Assembly (NCBI GenBank): GCA_047639315.1
Contig: JBLINQ010000006.1
Span: 1 to 64,000, forward strand
Length of the DNA: 64,000 bases
Source: S139-23 sp047639315
GTDB taxonomy: Bacteria > Planctomycetota > GCA-002687715 > DRQF01
Direction: 5' to 3'
Position 1 is the first letter of the stretch. Each line of letters starts with the position of its first letter. This document shows, in pieces, positions 45,999 to 55,255 of this stretch. The notes under the pieces are model-generated. The model saw only the letters and a program-made list of their open reading frames with translations. It was not told the DNA's origin and searched no databases. A program made the translations under genes and the position numbers.

Positions 45999-46031
45999 AA
46001 AAAAGAAGGCGACCCGGTTAGGGTCGCCTTC
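45999..46031 (-). terminator. rho-independent terminator of the cytochrome peroxidase gene
   Basis: A perfect 11-bp stem (GAAGGCGACCC at 46005-46015, complement at 46021-46031) with a GGTTA loop. On the minus strand six T follow (45999-46004). Confidence 0.88.
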
Positions 46032-46108
46032 GATGGATTGCCCATCATCGGGGGAAATGATGAGAGCATCCTTGGAGGTGCAAGCACCTCCGGGTCGGAA
46101 TGGATCGA

Positions 46109-47785
46109 TTACAAAATGACTAATTTAGCGCCTCTGGATGCTGACACGCCTAGGGTTGAGGTGCTTCCTGGATCAATCACCAGCCACTGGACATACCGGG
46201 TGAATCCGATCAGAGCTGGTAGATTGGGGATTGGGAAATGTAGGGTCGCATATCCATCCCCAACTCCGGCGCCAAAAGTTGGAACCGTGATGAAATCAAA
46301 ACTTGGATGCAATGGATCTGGGGTAAACGGTGTACCAAAGTACGTCGTCCCTGGAGCTGCCAGCGCATCGCTGTAGATCAAGTATGCTGTGGTCGCGCCA
46401 AGGGTTGTTGTGACTCCCAGTCGATAGTCCACATTGCCAATATTCGTTGGATCAAAGGCCATCATGATCGGAGCAATGTTGCCGCTCCCTGGAAGATCAG
46501 CTCCTAAGATCATCGATCCGTTCGGATTTACTTCACTATTCAATGTTGGCCGATCAAACGGAAATTGCTCAGCTGCCACCCGTGGATCAGTCAGGCCATT
46601 CATCAAGAAATCCACAAGGTTATTTCGTTCGTTAGGCGGCAAGTTAATTTGCCCCATCACAGGATCAATATTTTGGGCGAAGTCACCACCACGTGCATAG
46701 AAGTTGGCAACCTGGTTGAGGTTGGTGAACTGGCCGTTATGCATGAACCTGGCGCGCAAGCCAACATTCCTGAGTGTTGGCACCTTAAACCGTCCCAAGT
46801 CTTGGAGATTGTTGGTCACCGCCTGGCGCCCGACATCCTCAATCGGAGGCCGCACACCAATGTTGCGGAATGTCTGGTCTGTCGTCAAAGGACCGGTATG
46901 GCACACATTGCAACGACCATTGTTATTGAAAGTCTGCAGACCAGCTTGCTGCGCTGCAGTCAGTGCATTCGGATTGCCGCCAATGAAAGCATCAAACGGT
47001 GTTTGATCTGAAATCAATATTCGCTCGTAAGTGGCAATGGCCATCGCAATACGGGCGGAAGTAATTTGAGACGTCCCGAATGCAGCTTGAAACAGCGCTG
47101 GATAACTTGAATCGTTATTGAGTGCTGCCGCCATGTCACTCGGAATGTTGGACGCCAATTGCAGTGGAGTCACAGATGCCAGCTTCGCTGTGATCTCGGC
47201 CCAATCTCGATTGTCATGTGCCATTTCACTTCCGGACAAAGGTGGACCGGCGGCTTGATTCTCGAGCGCTCCTCCAGCAGGAAGAATGTTGATGCCGGAC
47301 ACAGGTTGGTTGAAGACGGTCCCTGCACGGCCATCCCAGAACATTTGAGGGGCGTAGGCCGCATTCACCATGGTTGGTGCCGTGCGCCCTGTGACCTGTG
47401 GAAACAAGTTAAACTCTGGATCTGGCATGAAGCTATTGTTGGAGTCCGCTCTACGAACACTAGGTGACGCGAACACGTCGTCAGGAGTTCCGAAGGCGAG
47501 GTCAGCTCCAGGATTCACACCAACCCGGGGATCGCCGCCACCAGCGCCACCACGGTGGCAAGTACCGCAAGCCATCCGATTATCACTGGACAATTGCTCG
47601 TCCCAAAAAAGGATCTTGCCAAGTACAGCCTTGGCTGGCGTGATTGCATTCCCTGTTGGCACCGGCACAGGAGGGAGTCCCGGAGGTGGTCCGCCTGGGC
47701 CACCAGGACCTCCTTGCGCGTTTGTTGTCACTGCCATGCCCATGACGAGGGCCACTAATATGAGCGCAATTGGGATCGTTTTCAC
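46109..47785 (-). CDS. secreted di-haem cytochrome c peroxidase (MauG/CcpA family) with extra C-terminal module
   Basis: 558 residues from a GTG at 47785, preferred because GGAGGA lies seven bases upstream; an ATG five codons earlier is weaker. A signal peptide is followed by a Gly/Pro-rich segment (GGPGGPGGPPPGLPP). Two haem sites are CGTCH (about residue 73) and CNVCH (about 290), with the family's PTMVNAAY and RFKVPTLRNVGLRARFMHNG blocks. The last ~130 residues (VDYRLGVTTTLGATTAYLIYSDAL ... RYVQWLVIDPG) are not part of the peroxidase and resemble the C-terminal module of the 22.5-25 kb secreted proteins. It would reduce hydrogen peroxide or oxidise a protein in the periplasm. Confidence 0.9.
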   Translation of the reverse strand: MKTIPIALILVALVMGMAVTTNAQGGPGGPGGPPPGLPPVPVPTGNAITPAKAVLGKILFWDEQLSSDNRMACGTCHRGGAGGGDPRVGVNPGADLAFGTPDDVFASPSVRRADSNNSFMPDPEFNLFPQVTGRTAPTMVNAAYAPQMFWDGRAGTVFNQPVSGINILPAGGALENQAAGPPLSGSEMAHDNRDWAEITAKLASVTPLQLASNIPSDMAAALNNDSSYPALFQAAFGTSQITSARIAMAIATYERILISDQTPFDAFIGGNPNALTAAQQAGLQTFNNNGRCNVCHTGPLTTDQTFRNIGVRPPIEDVGRQAVTNNLQDLGRFKVPTLRNVGLRARFMHNGQFTNLNQVANFYARGGDFAQNIDPVMGQINLPPNERNNLVDFLMNGLTDPRVAAEQFPFDRPTLNSEVNPNGSMILGADLPGSGNIAPIMMAFDPTNIGNVDYRLGVTTTLGATTAYLIYSDALAAPGTTYFGTPFTPDPLHPSFDFITVPTFGAGVGDGYATLHFPIPNLPALIGFTRYVQWLVIDPGSTSTLGVSASRGAKLVIL

Positions 47786-47893
47786 GGTGGACTCCTCCAT
47801 AGTTGATCATTTACTCCAAACTATGACTCAGTTCGTGGAGCGTTTTCGGAGAGAGAAACTCAGAAAATATTGCGGATCAGGGAGAATGAGGCC

Positions 47894-49132
47894 TTAGGCA
47901 TCGAGTTGGTCGTAAAACTCGGTCAGCTGATCGATGTGGGTATCAATCTGAACAGCCTTGTGGCTGGCGTAACTCATTTGCTGCAGAAGCTTTGGTTCGG
48001 CGTGGAAACGATCTAAGGTCGCGGTCAAGGACGGAATGTTCTCGGCTTCAAAAAGGAGGCCACGGCCGTCAATTCGTTCTTTGGGGGCGCCGCGGTCACA
48101 AACAACCAAGGGAATTTCTAAATGGAGCGCCTCGTCCACACTGAGGGCGTAGGTCTCAAAGGCAATGAATGGGAATACCGCGAGGTCATAATGATTGCCA
48201 AAATCAGCTAACTCGGCATCGTCATACTTGCCATGGAAGGTGATTTGGATGCCATCGCCTGCATCGTAGATCTCTTGCTCATATTCTGGCGACGAGACCT
48301 GGCCGTGAAGATGCAATTCCATGGAATCACGGTGTGATGAATTCGCTATTGCGGCACTCAGTAAATGAATGCCCTTTCTCGGCTCAATTCCGCCCCAACA
48401 GACTAGTTTAAGCACATCCCCTGGTTGACGCTCGGTGCCGGCAACACGGGGTGTGAGGGCCGGAACGCCAATTGGGAAGGTCTGGAGTTGAACCTCGAAT
48501 CCTGGGATCGAAGACAGAAGTTCGTTCTGTGCGTCGCTGACACAAAGAACAGCATCAGCGCACGCCAAATCCTCTTGGAAGGCAGCAAACCGACCAGCAG
48601 CAAAGAGTTCTAATTCTGCCAACGACTTGGTTGGAAGATCTGGAGAGACGCACCTTGCACAGTCATCAAAACCAACATCAGGAGCGCACATACGCCTGGG
48701 ATCGGGCATACGAAAGAAACGCATGCAAGTAGTAAAAAGGTCATGCAGGGTGACGACCACTGGTACCCCCAGCTGCGCCAGTTGAGCGACAAGGCCGCGA
48801 CTCAATGCGTGCCAATGATGGAGATGAATCAGATCAGGCCCCACCTCTTGGACAAAGCTCAGAACATCATTCGTGATTCGCTCTGAGCCCGTGTCGCCGG
48901 AGAAGAATTCGGCTTCGCCCTGGCGGTAGATTCTGAAAGTTGGGATCCCGTTCCAAACCCCGTGCTCGCTCGCAACATCACTGTCCAGCCGCGGAGACCC
49001 CGTTACCACATAGGCCTGGTGACCACGGTCTATTTGACCACGTGCAAGATTAGCAACGTAGGCCTGTGTGCCGCCGAAACTCTCTGGCAAGAAATAGTGG
49101 GTCAGGTGAATGATGCGCAATGTTGACGACAA
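47894..49132 (-). CDS. GT4-family glycosyltransferase
   Basis: 412 residues. The N-terminal Rossmann half begins LRIIHLTHYFLPESFGGTQAYVANLARGQIDRGHQAYVVTG, with LIHLHHWHALSRGLVAQLAQLGVPVVVTLHD as the acceptor-domain loop. The C-terminal half carries KLVCWGGIEPRKGIHLLSAAI and the GT4 E-x7-E region as AVFPFIAFETYALSVDEALHLEIPLVVC. These place it among GT-B retaining glycosyltransferases. A four-Cys cluster (CMRFFRMPDPRRMCAPDVGFDDCARC, about 125-150) is unusual for GT4 and could bind zinc. It starts at a TTG directly after the desaturase stop codon. Confidence 0.9.
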   Translation of the reverse strand: MSSTLRIIHLTHYFLPESFGGTQAYVANLARGQIDRGHQAYVVTGSPRLDSDVASEHGVWNGIPTFRIYRQGEAEFFSGDTGSERITNDVLSFVQEVGPDLIHLHHWHALSRGLVAQLAQLGVPVVVTLHDLFTTCMRFFRMPDPRRMCAPDVGFDDCARCVSPDLPTKSLAELELFAAGRFAAFQEDLACADAVLCVSDAQNELLSSIPGFEVQLQTFPIGVPALTPRVAGTERQPGDVLKLVCWGGIEPRKGIHLLSAAIANSSHRDSMELHLHGQVSSPEYEQEIYDAGDGIQITFHGKYDDAELADFGNHYDLAVFPFIAFETYALSVDEALHLEIPLVVCDRGAPKERIDGRGLLFEAENIPSLTATLDRFHAEPKLLQQMSYASHKAVQIDTHIDQLTEFYDQLDA

Positions 49133-50005
49133 CTAAAGAGCTTCGGACTTAGCGCGGCTAATCGCATCTGCCGGTGCACGAATGAGCTTTCGCGTCAAAC
49201 CGACCTTCGACATCGTCCACACCAGCCACTTGGATGGATCATAGTGGAACCACCGAATGCCATTGCGATAATCAGTTTGGAAGCGATGGTGAAAATTGTG
49301 GTACCCCTCGCCCATCGTCAAGAGAGCGACGAGTCCAGAATCGCCGCCAGATTCCTTCTTCGAATATGTTTTCTTGCCAAATCGGTGGGTCACCGAATTG
49401 ATCGAAAACGTGGCATGCCAGGTCCAAACCAAGCGAGTGAAACCGGCAAAGAGCATGGCCCCGATGGCGTCGCCCCAAAGCATACCTAACAGGCCCGGAA
49501 TGCCGACTGCGACAGTGAGCGCAATCGGGATGTAATATTTCGCCTGCCACTGCACGACTGGATCAGCTTCCAGGTCAGCGCATGAGACATGAGGACGTTC
49601 ATGACCGCGATGAAAAACCCATCCAATATGAGCCCACCAAAAACCATCGGTCACAGAATATGGATCCGATTCTTGATCGGCGAATTTATGGTGAACGCGG
49701 TGATCCGAGCACCACTTGAGCGCCGTGTTTTGAGCGCAGGCCGCGCCAAAGCTAAGAAAGAAGATTTTGACCAGGGGATTAGCTTCGTAACTCTTGTGCG
49801 AAAACAAGCGATGGTAGCCGGCCGTGATCGCCAGACCACTGAACAGATACCAGACCAGGCCCAACGACAATGTCCACCATGAGAAGTTCATCGACAGGTA
49901 CACTACACCTGCGATCGCAAGAATGTGAGCGACGACAATGAAAATCAGCGAGCTCCAAACGATTTCGCTTCGGCCCCACCCGTTTGTGGCTGTTGTTGTG
50001 CTCAT
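49133..50005 (-). CDS. acyl-CoA/acyl-lipid delta-9-type fatty acid desaturase
   Basis: 290 residues. The three histidine boxes of membrane di-iron desaturases are HRLFSH (about 65), HRVHH (about 102) and HNFHH (about 240). Four hydrophobic helices flank them. The enzyme introduces a double bond into a fatty acyl chain using oxygen and an electron carrier, so the organism is probably aerobic. It sits directly upstream of the GT4 gene and the two are adjacent with no spacer. GAGG is 10 bases upstream of the ATG. Confidence 0.94.
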   Translation of the reverse strand: MSTTTATNGWGRSEIVWSSLIFIVVAHILAIAGVVYLSMNFSWWTLSLGLVWYLFSGLAITAGYHRLFSHKSYEANPLVKIFFLSFGAACAQNTALKWCSDHRVHHKFADQESDPYSVTDGFWWAHIGWVFHRGHERPHVSCADLEADPVVQWQAKYYIPIALTVAVGIPGLLGMLWGDAIGAMLFAGFTRLVWTWHATFSINSVTHRFGKKTYSKKESGGDSGLVALLTMGEGYHNFHHRFQTDYRNGIRWFHYDPSKWLVWTMSKVGLTRKLIRAPADAISRAKSEAL

Positions 50006-50606
50006 GTTCGAATGTCCTCAATCGAAAACGCTCGCCATTTCCTTCTTCCATGTCTGACCACCATCAGACGGCATTCGCGGATGGAGTGGCGATATCCCCC
50101 CGCGATTCCGGGTATTTTCTATTCCTGTTCTCCTGGTATCAAGTCGGTGGCCTCAGAATCACGAGTCGAACACTTGATGGACTGCAGCTGAAGAATGCCT
50201 TACGACACGACAGATATCAGGTTCGGGCTCCAAACGTCTGAATGTAAGTTGCATAACTGATTCAGGATCAACGACTTGCTTCATCCGAACGAGTCTTCGG
50301 TAAAACCAACGGACACGAGCCCCATTGCCTCACCAAGTGGCAACAATCCCCCGATCCGAGCCAACGCAGACTTGGACATTGGCTGATTTACCGGAACCTC
50401 CAGAACACCGATTCGAATAAATGCCGCAAATGAGAACTTCGTCCCCGGATGACAATGGGCTTTCATCCGTCAAATTAGAAGTGATCCCACAGAGCATTTA
50501 TGATGATTCGAAACCCAGCTCCCTCCTGTCATAGCGCTGAGTTGGTGGACAGCAACCACCGAACAACCTATCCTCTGGCGCCACACCCAGAAGATGGAGA
50601 AAGAGA
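50006..50606. other. 601-base gap, no accepted gene
   Basis: It lies between the desaturase (minus) and tupA (plus). A short minus-strand frame (50281-50466) reads like protein (IRIGVLEVPVNQPMSKSALARIG) but has no ribosome site or known family and may be a relict. No RNA gene or terminator was found. Confidence 0.35.
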
Positions 50607-51425
50607 TTGCGAATACTTGGAATCGTCCTATTGCTCTTGTTGTCTTTGAACGCTTGTGGCGACAATTTTGAAACGACAAAAACCGAGTCACTCCGCATCG
50701 CTGTCACCACGAGCACCCGAGACTCAGGCCTCCTTGATGCTCTGCTGCCCACTTTTGAAAAAGGACACAACACACGTGTCGACGTCTTAGCCGTCGGCAC
50801 CGGGGCCGCTTTGGAATTGGGGCGCACCGGCGATGTTGATCTCATTATCGTTCATGCCCGAGATGCCGAACTCAAATTCATGGCCGAAGGAGCAGGCGTT
50901 CGCCACGAACCCCTCTTCACCAACCCATTCGTCATCGCGGGCCCTAAAAATGACCCGTCGAAAATTGCCGGACTGCCACCCAAACAGGCGCTGTTGAAAT
51001 TGCGAGATAGTGGCGCGAAATATGTCTCCCGGGGCGACGACAGCGGCACCAATCGCAAAGAGAAGGCGCTCTTTTCAGCGTGCAGCATCAACAAGCTTTG
51101 GACAGACTGTGTGGAAAGTGGGCGGGGCATGGGAGCCACGTTGACCATGGCAAACCAAATGCAGGCCTATGTGTTAACTGACCGCGCGACCTTTCTTCGC
51201 TTCAAGTCGAAGACTGATTTGAAAATCTACGTCGAGAACAGTGACAAGCTCGACAACCCCTACTCGGCCATCGTCGTCAGCGAGAAACTGCGAGGCATGG
51301 GAAAGATCAGCGCGGCGCAGAAGCTCTGCGATTTCCTTGTGAGCGAACCAACCCGAGCCAAGATTACCGCATTCGAGTGTGAAGGTGAGCATCCCTTCTC
51401 CTTGCTGCAAGGAAACGGAGGGTAG
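50607..51425 (+). CDS. tupA: tungstate/molybdate ABC transporter substrate-binding lipoprotein TupA
   Basis: 272 residues. A lipoprotein signal ends in LNAC (Cys 17). The ligand-binding start TTSTRDSGLLDALLPTF matches the TupA pattern (TTTSTxDSGLL), and DLIIVHARDAELKF and YVSRGDDSGTNRKE are further oxyanion-site blocks. It captures tungstate (or molybdate) in the periplasm. The start is a TTG with GGAG ten bases upstream. It is the first gene of the operon with the permease and ATPase that follow. Confidence 0.88.
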   Translation: MRILGIVLLLLLSLNACGDNFETTKTESLRIAVTTSTRDSGLLDALLPTFEKGHNTRVDVLAVGTGAALELGRTGDVDLIIVHARDAELKFMAEGAGVRHEPLFTNPFVIAGPKNDPSKIAGLPPKQALLKLRDSGAKYVSRGDDSGTNRKEKALFSACSINKLWTDCVESGRGMGATLTMANQMQAYVLTDRATFLRFKSKTDLKIYVENSDKLDNPYSAIVVSEKLRGMGKISAAQKLCDFLVSEPTRAKITAFECEGEHPFSLLQGNGG

Positions 51426-51432
51426 ATTCACC

Positions 51433-52140
51433 GTGGATCTCATTTGGGCCGGCATTAAAGACGCATACGCGCTTATTTCAGCAGGTAACACTGCTGTCAT
51501 GGAAGCCACGCTCATGACCCTCCAGGTCTCTATAAGTGCGGTGTTAGCAGCGACGTTGATTGCCCTCCCGTTGGGTGCATTCTCCGGCTACAAGAACTTC
51601 CCCGGACGTAACTTCCTGGTTGTCATCGCGCGCACAGGAATGGGCATTCCAACTGTGTTTGTGGGGCTTGTTTGTTTTGCGATGTTCTCGCGCCATGGCC
51701 CAATGGGTGGCTTCGACCTCCTCTATTCCCCTCAAGCCATCGCGGCGGGTGAGTTCCTCTTGGCTCTGCCAATCATCTTCGCCATGAGCCATGGAGCAAT
51801 CTCAAGCCTCGATCCGCGCGCCGGGGAAACAGCCAAAGCGCTGGGCGCTAAACCGATCCGCCTACTCGCAACCTTGGTTTCGGAAGCACGGATTGGTGTG
51901 ATCTTGGGGATCTTGACGGCGCTCGCCCGTTGTCTCACAGAATTGGGTATCGCGGTGATGGTTGGTGGCAACATCGCTGGCAGGACACGCACCTTGTCGA
52001 CGGCCACTGCCCTCGAAACAGGTCGAGGTGAATTTGCCAGAGGCATTGCCATGGGCCTCATCTTGCTCACCCTCTCCTTGTCATTCACGCTGCTCTTGGC
52101 GTTGCTCACCCGAGAGAAGCACGATCGGGCTCAGACATGA
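51433..52140 (+). CDS. tupB: tungstate ABC transporter permease TupB
   Basis: 235 residues from the GTG at 51433, with GGAGG about 12 bases upstream; the frame open from 51379 overlaps tupA. It has five or six helices. The ABC coupling motif is GETAKALGAKPIRLLATLVSEARIGVILGILTALARCLTELGIAVMVGGNIAG (about 125-180), typical of TupB/WtpB-type permeases. It forms the membrane channel for tungstate uptake. The last four bases overlap the ATPase gene (ATGA). Confidence 0.88.
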   Translation: MDLIWAGIKDAYALISAGNTAVMEATLMTLQVSISAVLAATLIALPLGAFSGYKNFPGRNFLVVIARTGMGIPTVFVGLVCFAMFSRHGPMGGFDLLYSPQAIAAGEFLLALPIIFAMSHGAISSLDPRAGETAKALGAKPIRLLATLVSEARIGVILGILTALARCLTELGIAVMVGGNIAGRTRTLSTATALETGRGEFARGIAMGLILLTLSLSFTLLLALLTREKHDRAQT

Positions 52141-52736
52141 TCACGATCAAGAACTTAGTCATTCGACGCGCCCATCAAACCATCTGCTCGGTTCCAGAAT
52201 TAGTCATCCCCGATGGCACTCGCACTTGGATTCACGGGCGTAACGGAACCGGAAAGTCCACGCTCATGCGCGTGATGGCTGGTTTGGAATCATCCGACAT
52301 AAGCAACTGCAACATGGGGGCAGAACGTCATGACATCGCTTATCTCAGCCAAAAGCCATATCTCTTCAAGGGCGGGCTGAATTACAACCTTGCCTATGGT
52401 TTGAAATGCCGCGGAATTCGAGGGCAAGAATGTGCCAAGAGAGTTTCAGAGGCCGTCGACAGCTTTGACTTGACTGAGTTAATCGATCAGGATCTGTCGA
52501 CTGCTTCAGGAGGAGAACGTCAACGAATTGCGTTGGCACGCGCGCTGATTCTTCAACCGCGCATCCTACTCCTCGACGAGCCATTCGCCGAATTAGATAA
52601 CAAGCAGTCCACCAGGATGAAGGCCGCTATTGACCACATAGAAGGATTGAGCTTGATCATCTCGTCGCCGCAGACGCCCCAAGACGATTGGGCGGGTTTT
52701 GCGTATGAGATGCTCAGGGCTGAGGAAACGACTTAG
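52137..52736 (+). CDS. tupC: tungstate ABC transporter ATPase TupC
   Basis: 199 residues. Walker A GRNGTGKST (about 36-44), the Q-loop YLSQKPYLFKG, the signature ASGGERQRIALARAL (Ala for the usual Leu, about 123-137) and Walker B ILLLDEPFAELD. It is shorter than most ABC ATPases and has no C-terminal regulatory domain, as usual for TupC. It overlaps tupB by four bases, so the three Tup genes form one coupled operon. Confidence 0.9.
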   Translation: MITIKNLVIRRAHQTICSVPELVIPDGTRTWIHGRNGTGKSTLMRVMAGLESSDISNCNMGAERHDIAYLSQKPYLFKGGLNYNLAYGLKCRGIRGQECAKRVSEAVDSFDLTELIDQDLSTASGGERQRIALARALILQPRILLLDEPFAELDNKQSTRMKAAIDHIEGLSLIISSPQTPQDDWAGFAYEMLRAEETT

Positions 52737-52805
52737 TTTGAGTCGCCACAGCGAGACTTTCGAATTCCATATTGCTGCTGAACGAGAATAGGCGAGAATC
52801 GTCCC

Positions 52806-53594
52806 ATGCAATTAGTGACACGCAACAATCGGTTTAATCTCTTGTTCATGCCTTTCCTCTTCTTGGCCGTCACCCTAAGCAGTTGCGGCGGATCGAATGG
52901 TGATCAAGATTCACCTTCTCCCCAGGTCAATACTGCCAATGAGAGCACAGCGGTTGTTCGCTACAAGCAATACTCGCGCTCCGACATCGTCGACATGGTC
53001 AAACAGATCGACAGTCCCAGCGAGAAGAGCGGCGGATTGGCGCTACAAAGCCTCCCCTCCCACCCTGGGCACTTCATTGATGAGCCTGAGATAGCAGCTG
53101 AAGTCATCATCCCTGCGCTCATTCGCATCATGAACGATTCAAGACACCCCACATTCCAAGGGCTTGCTGCAACCAAGCTCATGGGAATGGGAGAGTTTGG
53201 CAAGCCGGCCATACCAGCCCTCATCGAGGCCATGAAAGACAGTGCCCTCCGCCCATTCATCTGTCATGGCATCTCGGATATGGGTGTCATAGGCGACGCT
53301 GCTATCCCGACTCTGGCGACCATGCTTGAGGCGAGTGAAGCTCAAGTTCAGATCGATGCCTGCCGTGGGCTTACCCGGTTTGCGGAGCGAGGTGCATCGA
53401 CCCTTCCTCAGCTATGCCAGCTATTGGAAAGTGATTCTGTTATTGTGCAGGTTGCAGCCGTCTTGGCGTTGGGATCGATGAAGAGTTATGGAAAGCCAGC
53501 CCTCAATGCTCTTGCACCTTTACTGGAGTCGAAGTCAGACTCAGTGCGCTTTGCTGCTCGAAGATCCATGAAGAAAATCAAATCAGAGAAGTAG
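52806..53594 (+). CDS. HEAT-repeat lipoprotein
   Basis: 262 residues. The lipoprotein signal ends in LSSC (Cys 27). From about residue 90 on come HEAT-like helical repeats: FQGLAATKLMGMGEFGKPAIPALIEAMKD, CHGISDMGVIGDAAIPTLATMLEA, IQVAAVLALGSMKSYGKPALNALAPLLES and VRFAARRSMKKIKSEK. HEAT repeats bind proteins; no catalytic motif is present. It is convergent with another HEAT-type gene, and the two stop codons are about 38 bases apart. Confidence 0.78.
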   Translation: MQLVTRNNRFNLLFMPFLFLAVTLSSCGGSNGDQDSPSPQVNTANESTAVVRYKQYSRSDIVDMVKQIDSPSEKSGGLALQSLPSHPGHFIDEPEIAAEVIIPALIRIMNDSRHPTFQGLAATKLMGMGEFGKPAIPALIEAMKDSALRPFICHGISDMGVIGDAAIPTLATMLEASEAQVQIDACRGLTRFAERGASTLPQLCQLLESDSVIVQVAAVLALGSMKSYGKPALNALAPLLESKSDSVRFAARRSMKKIKSEK

Positions 53595-53632
53595 CGAACA
53601 AGTTTTTGGCCAGCGAGACCAACTCTGTGTTT

Positions 53633-54418
53633 CTATCTTCTCAATTTCCTCTTCTTCTTTGCCTTAGGAGGCTTGGGATGTTTCTTCAGGAACGCCTTCA
53701 CTTCTTTTCTGTTGTAGAATACCTTGCCGGTGATCGACCACAAGGACCACTCCACCTGGCGTTTGATCTGTCGCCATTCTTTGTGACGGGCTTGCCAATA
53801 AGAGGCGGGGGGATTCGAAGCAGAAGAGGCGTTAGATGGTGACGGTTGTTGGACCCAATCTCCCAAGAGGCGAATTGCATTCCAGTCTTTGGCGTAACCC
53901 CATGAAAGAACGAGTGCGCGTTTCACGTTGGCGTCACTGCCATGAAATTCGTTCTTGAGCATCTTGAATCGCGACTTCTTGGAACACTTGCCTAATGCCC
54001 GTCCAGCAGCAATGAGAAACTCAAGTTCTCCAGAGTTTTTATCGTCGCGAATCACCTTGATCAGGGCGGTTTCCGCTTTACCACTCCCGATCACTCCAAG
54101 AGCATTCGCAACTTCCGTACGTACGAGAAAGCTCTTCGACTTGGTGAGAATCTTGGTCAAAGACTTGACGAAATAAGGACTGCGAGCTGTGTCCATCATC
54201 CCTTTGATGACCTTCAGCTGGTCCTCCTCCTTCACAGCTTTCTTATAGCTGGAGTCGAAGGCTTTGATCATCTCCTTGGCTTTGGCTTTTGGTGCCAAGG
54301 CCGGTGTGTTCTCTATTTCTTTCGGATACCACGATGGCGAATCCTCTTCCTCCTGGGCCAAGGCACCAGGAGTTCCGAAAGTGATTAAGACAACGAGGGC
54401 AAAAAGTAAATTTCGCAT
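53633..54418 (-). CDS. secreted HEAT-like repeat protein
   Basis: 261 residues from the ATG at 54418, where a signal peptide begins (MRNLLFALVVLITFGTPGALAQ); the longer frame to 54553 has no ribosome site. Repeats such as YFVKSLTKILTKSKSFLVRTEVANALGVIGSGKAETALIKVIRDD and LEFLIAAGRALGKCSKKSRFKMLKN have the HEAT rhythm. The protein is very basic and ends KAKKKRKLRR. The role is unknown; protein or nucleic-acid binding are both possible. Confidence 0.65.
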   Translation of the reverse strand: MRNLLFALVVLITFGTPGALAQEEEDSPSWYPKEIENTPALAPKAKAKEMIKAFDSSYKKAVKEEDQLKVIKGMMDTARSPYFVKSLTKILTKSKSFLVRTEVANALGVIGSGKAETALIKVIRDDKNSGELEFLIAAGRALGKCSKKSRFKMLKNEFHGSDANVKRALVLSWGYAKDWNAIRLLGDWVQQPSPSNASSASNPPASYWQARHKEWRQIKRQVEWSLWSITGKVFYNRKEVKAFLKKHPKPPKAKKKRKLRR

Positions 54419-54943
54419 GACTGGGAAGTCCATCGGATTAAGGATCAGGAAACAGCAGTCGGCAACAACGTAAACAATGTAAAGCCCACTTGACAAAAAG
54501 GCGATCCATTTCCATTTTGTTTTGGGCACAAGGCGGCGCCTCAGCATCGCCATGGCAGTCCAAAAGCCTCCAAGTGCATAATAGATACAGCGTAGGGGTT
54601 TTCTCAGCCCAATCGTGTCGAGTTAGCACTGACTCGATAAACGTGATCGGGACACCCGATTGCATCATTGTAGGAGCGCAGGGTCCGTTGGTGGCAGAGT
54701 TGTGACTCCCGAGTCCGCCATGATGCCATGGATATTGTTAGTGCCGTTGATATCAAAAACGGCCTCGCCCTGTTGGGGTACCTGGCCGTCCGTCGCCGTC
54801 AAAGGAGTGAAATGGCAAGATTATGAGGGAGCGTGTTCGCCTTCGCTTGACCTTAGGCGAAGACGCCGTTGGCATATATGGCGATGGCGCCAGAGAAAGG
54901 CATCTAAGAATCCGCGCTATAGGTGACGAGACTAGGCAGCAGA
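54419..54943. other. gap with coding-like debris
   Basis: This stretch separates the HEAT-like gene from the sigma-factor relict. Several short frames look protein-like on either strand but none has a matching family. A plus-strand frame at 54823-54990 starts by overlapping a 4-codon frame with a good ribosome site (54802-54806). Most likely this is decayed sequence belonging with the sigma relict. Confidence 0.35.
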
Positions 54944-55255
54944 TCAACGAAAGGTCTGCGTGGACAACATCTCTTCGTTCACCGGATTAGATTTCTGGGA
55001 GGCACAGAGGAGTCTTGAGAGGCCTTCAAGCGAGATTGGCACGACACGTTCAAACGTGCGGTGCTGATTCCGAGCATGGTTGCTCAGGATGCCCATCAAC
55101 CACGGCATCAAGAGACGCTTCGCATCAAAATCTTGAGCGCGGTCAATCGCTGGTAAAAACGTGGCTTGAACTAAGTCTTCGGCCGTGTCCGCATCGTTAG
55201 CCAGATGGATGGCCGCAGCAAGCAGTTCGTTTGCCGTAGCATCCAAAACCAGCAC
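54944..55255 (-). pseudogene. truncated ECF sigma-70 factor relict
   Basis: The frame reads ANELLAAAIHLANDADTAEDLVQATFLPAIDRAQDF followed by AKRLLMPWLMGILSNHARN, which is sigma region 2 (the AEDLVQxTF core-binding and LLPWL promoter-opening parts). The protein continues only into an unrelated tail and has no region 4. Upstream the frame is closed by TAA at 55268-55270, so the usual N-terminal ~25 residues are missing. Both halves needed for promoter binding are broken, so it is not expected to work. Confidence 0.7.

Noticed and set aside
54823..54990. Plus-strand 55-codon frame overlapping the sigma relict
   Set aside because: It is partly antisense to the relict and shows no known family, despite a good upstream ribosome site for a preceding 4-codon frame.
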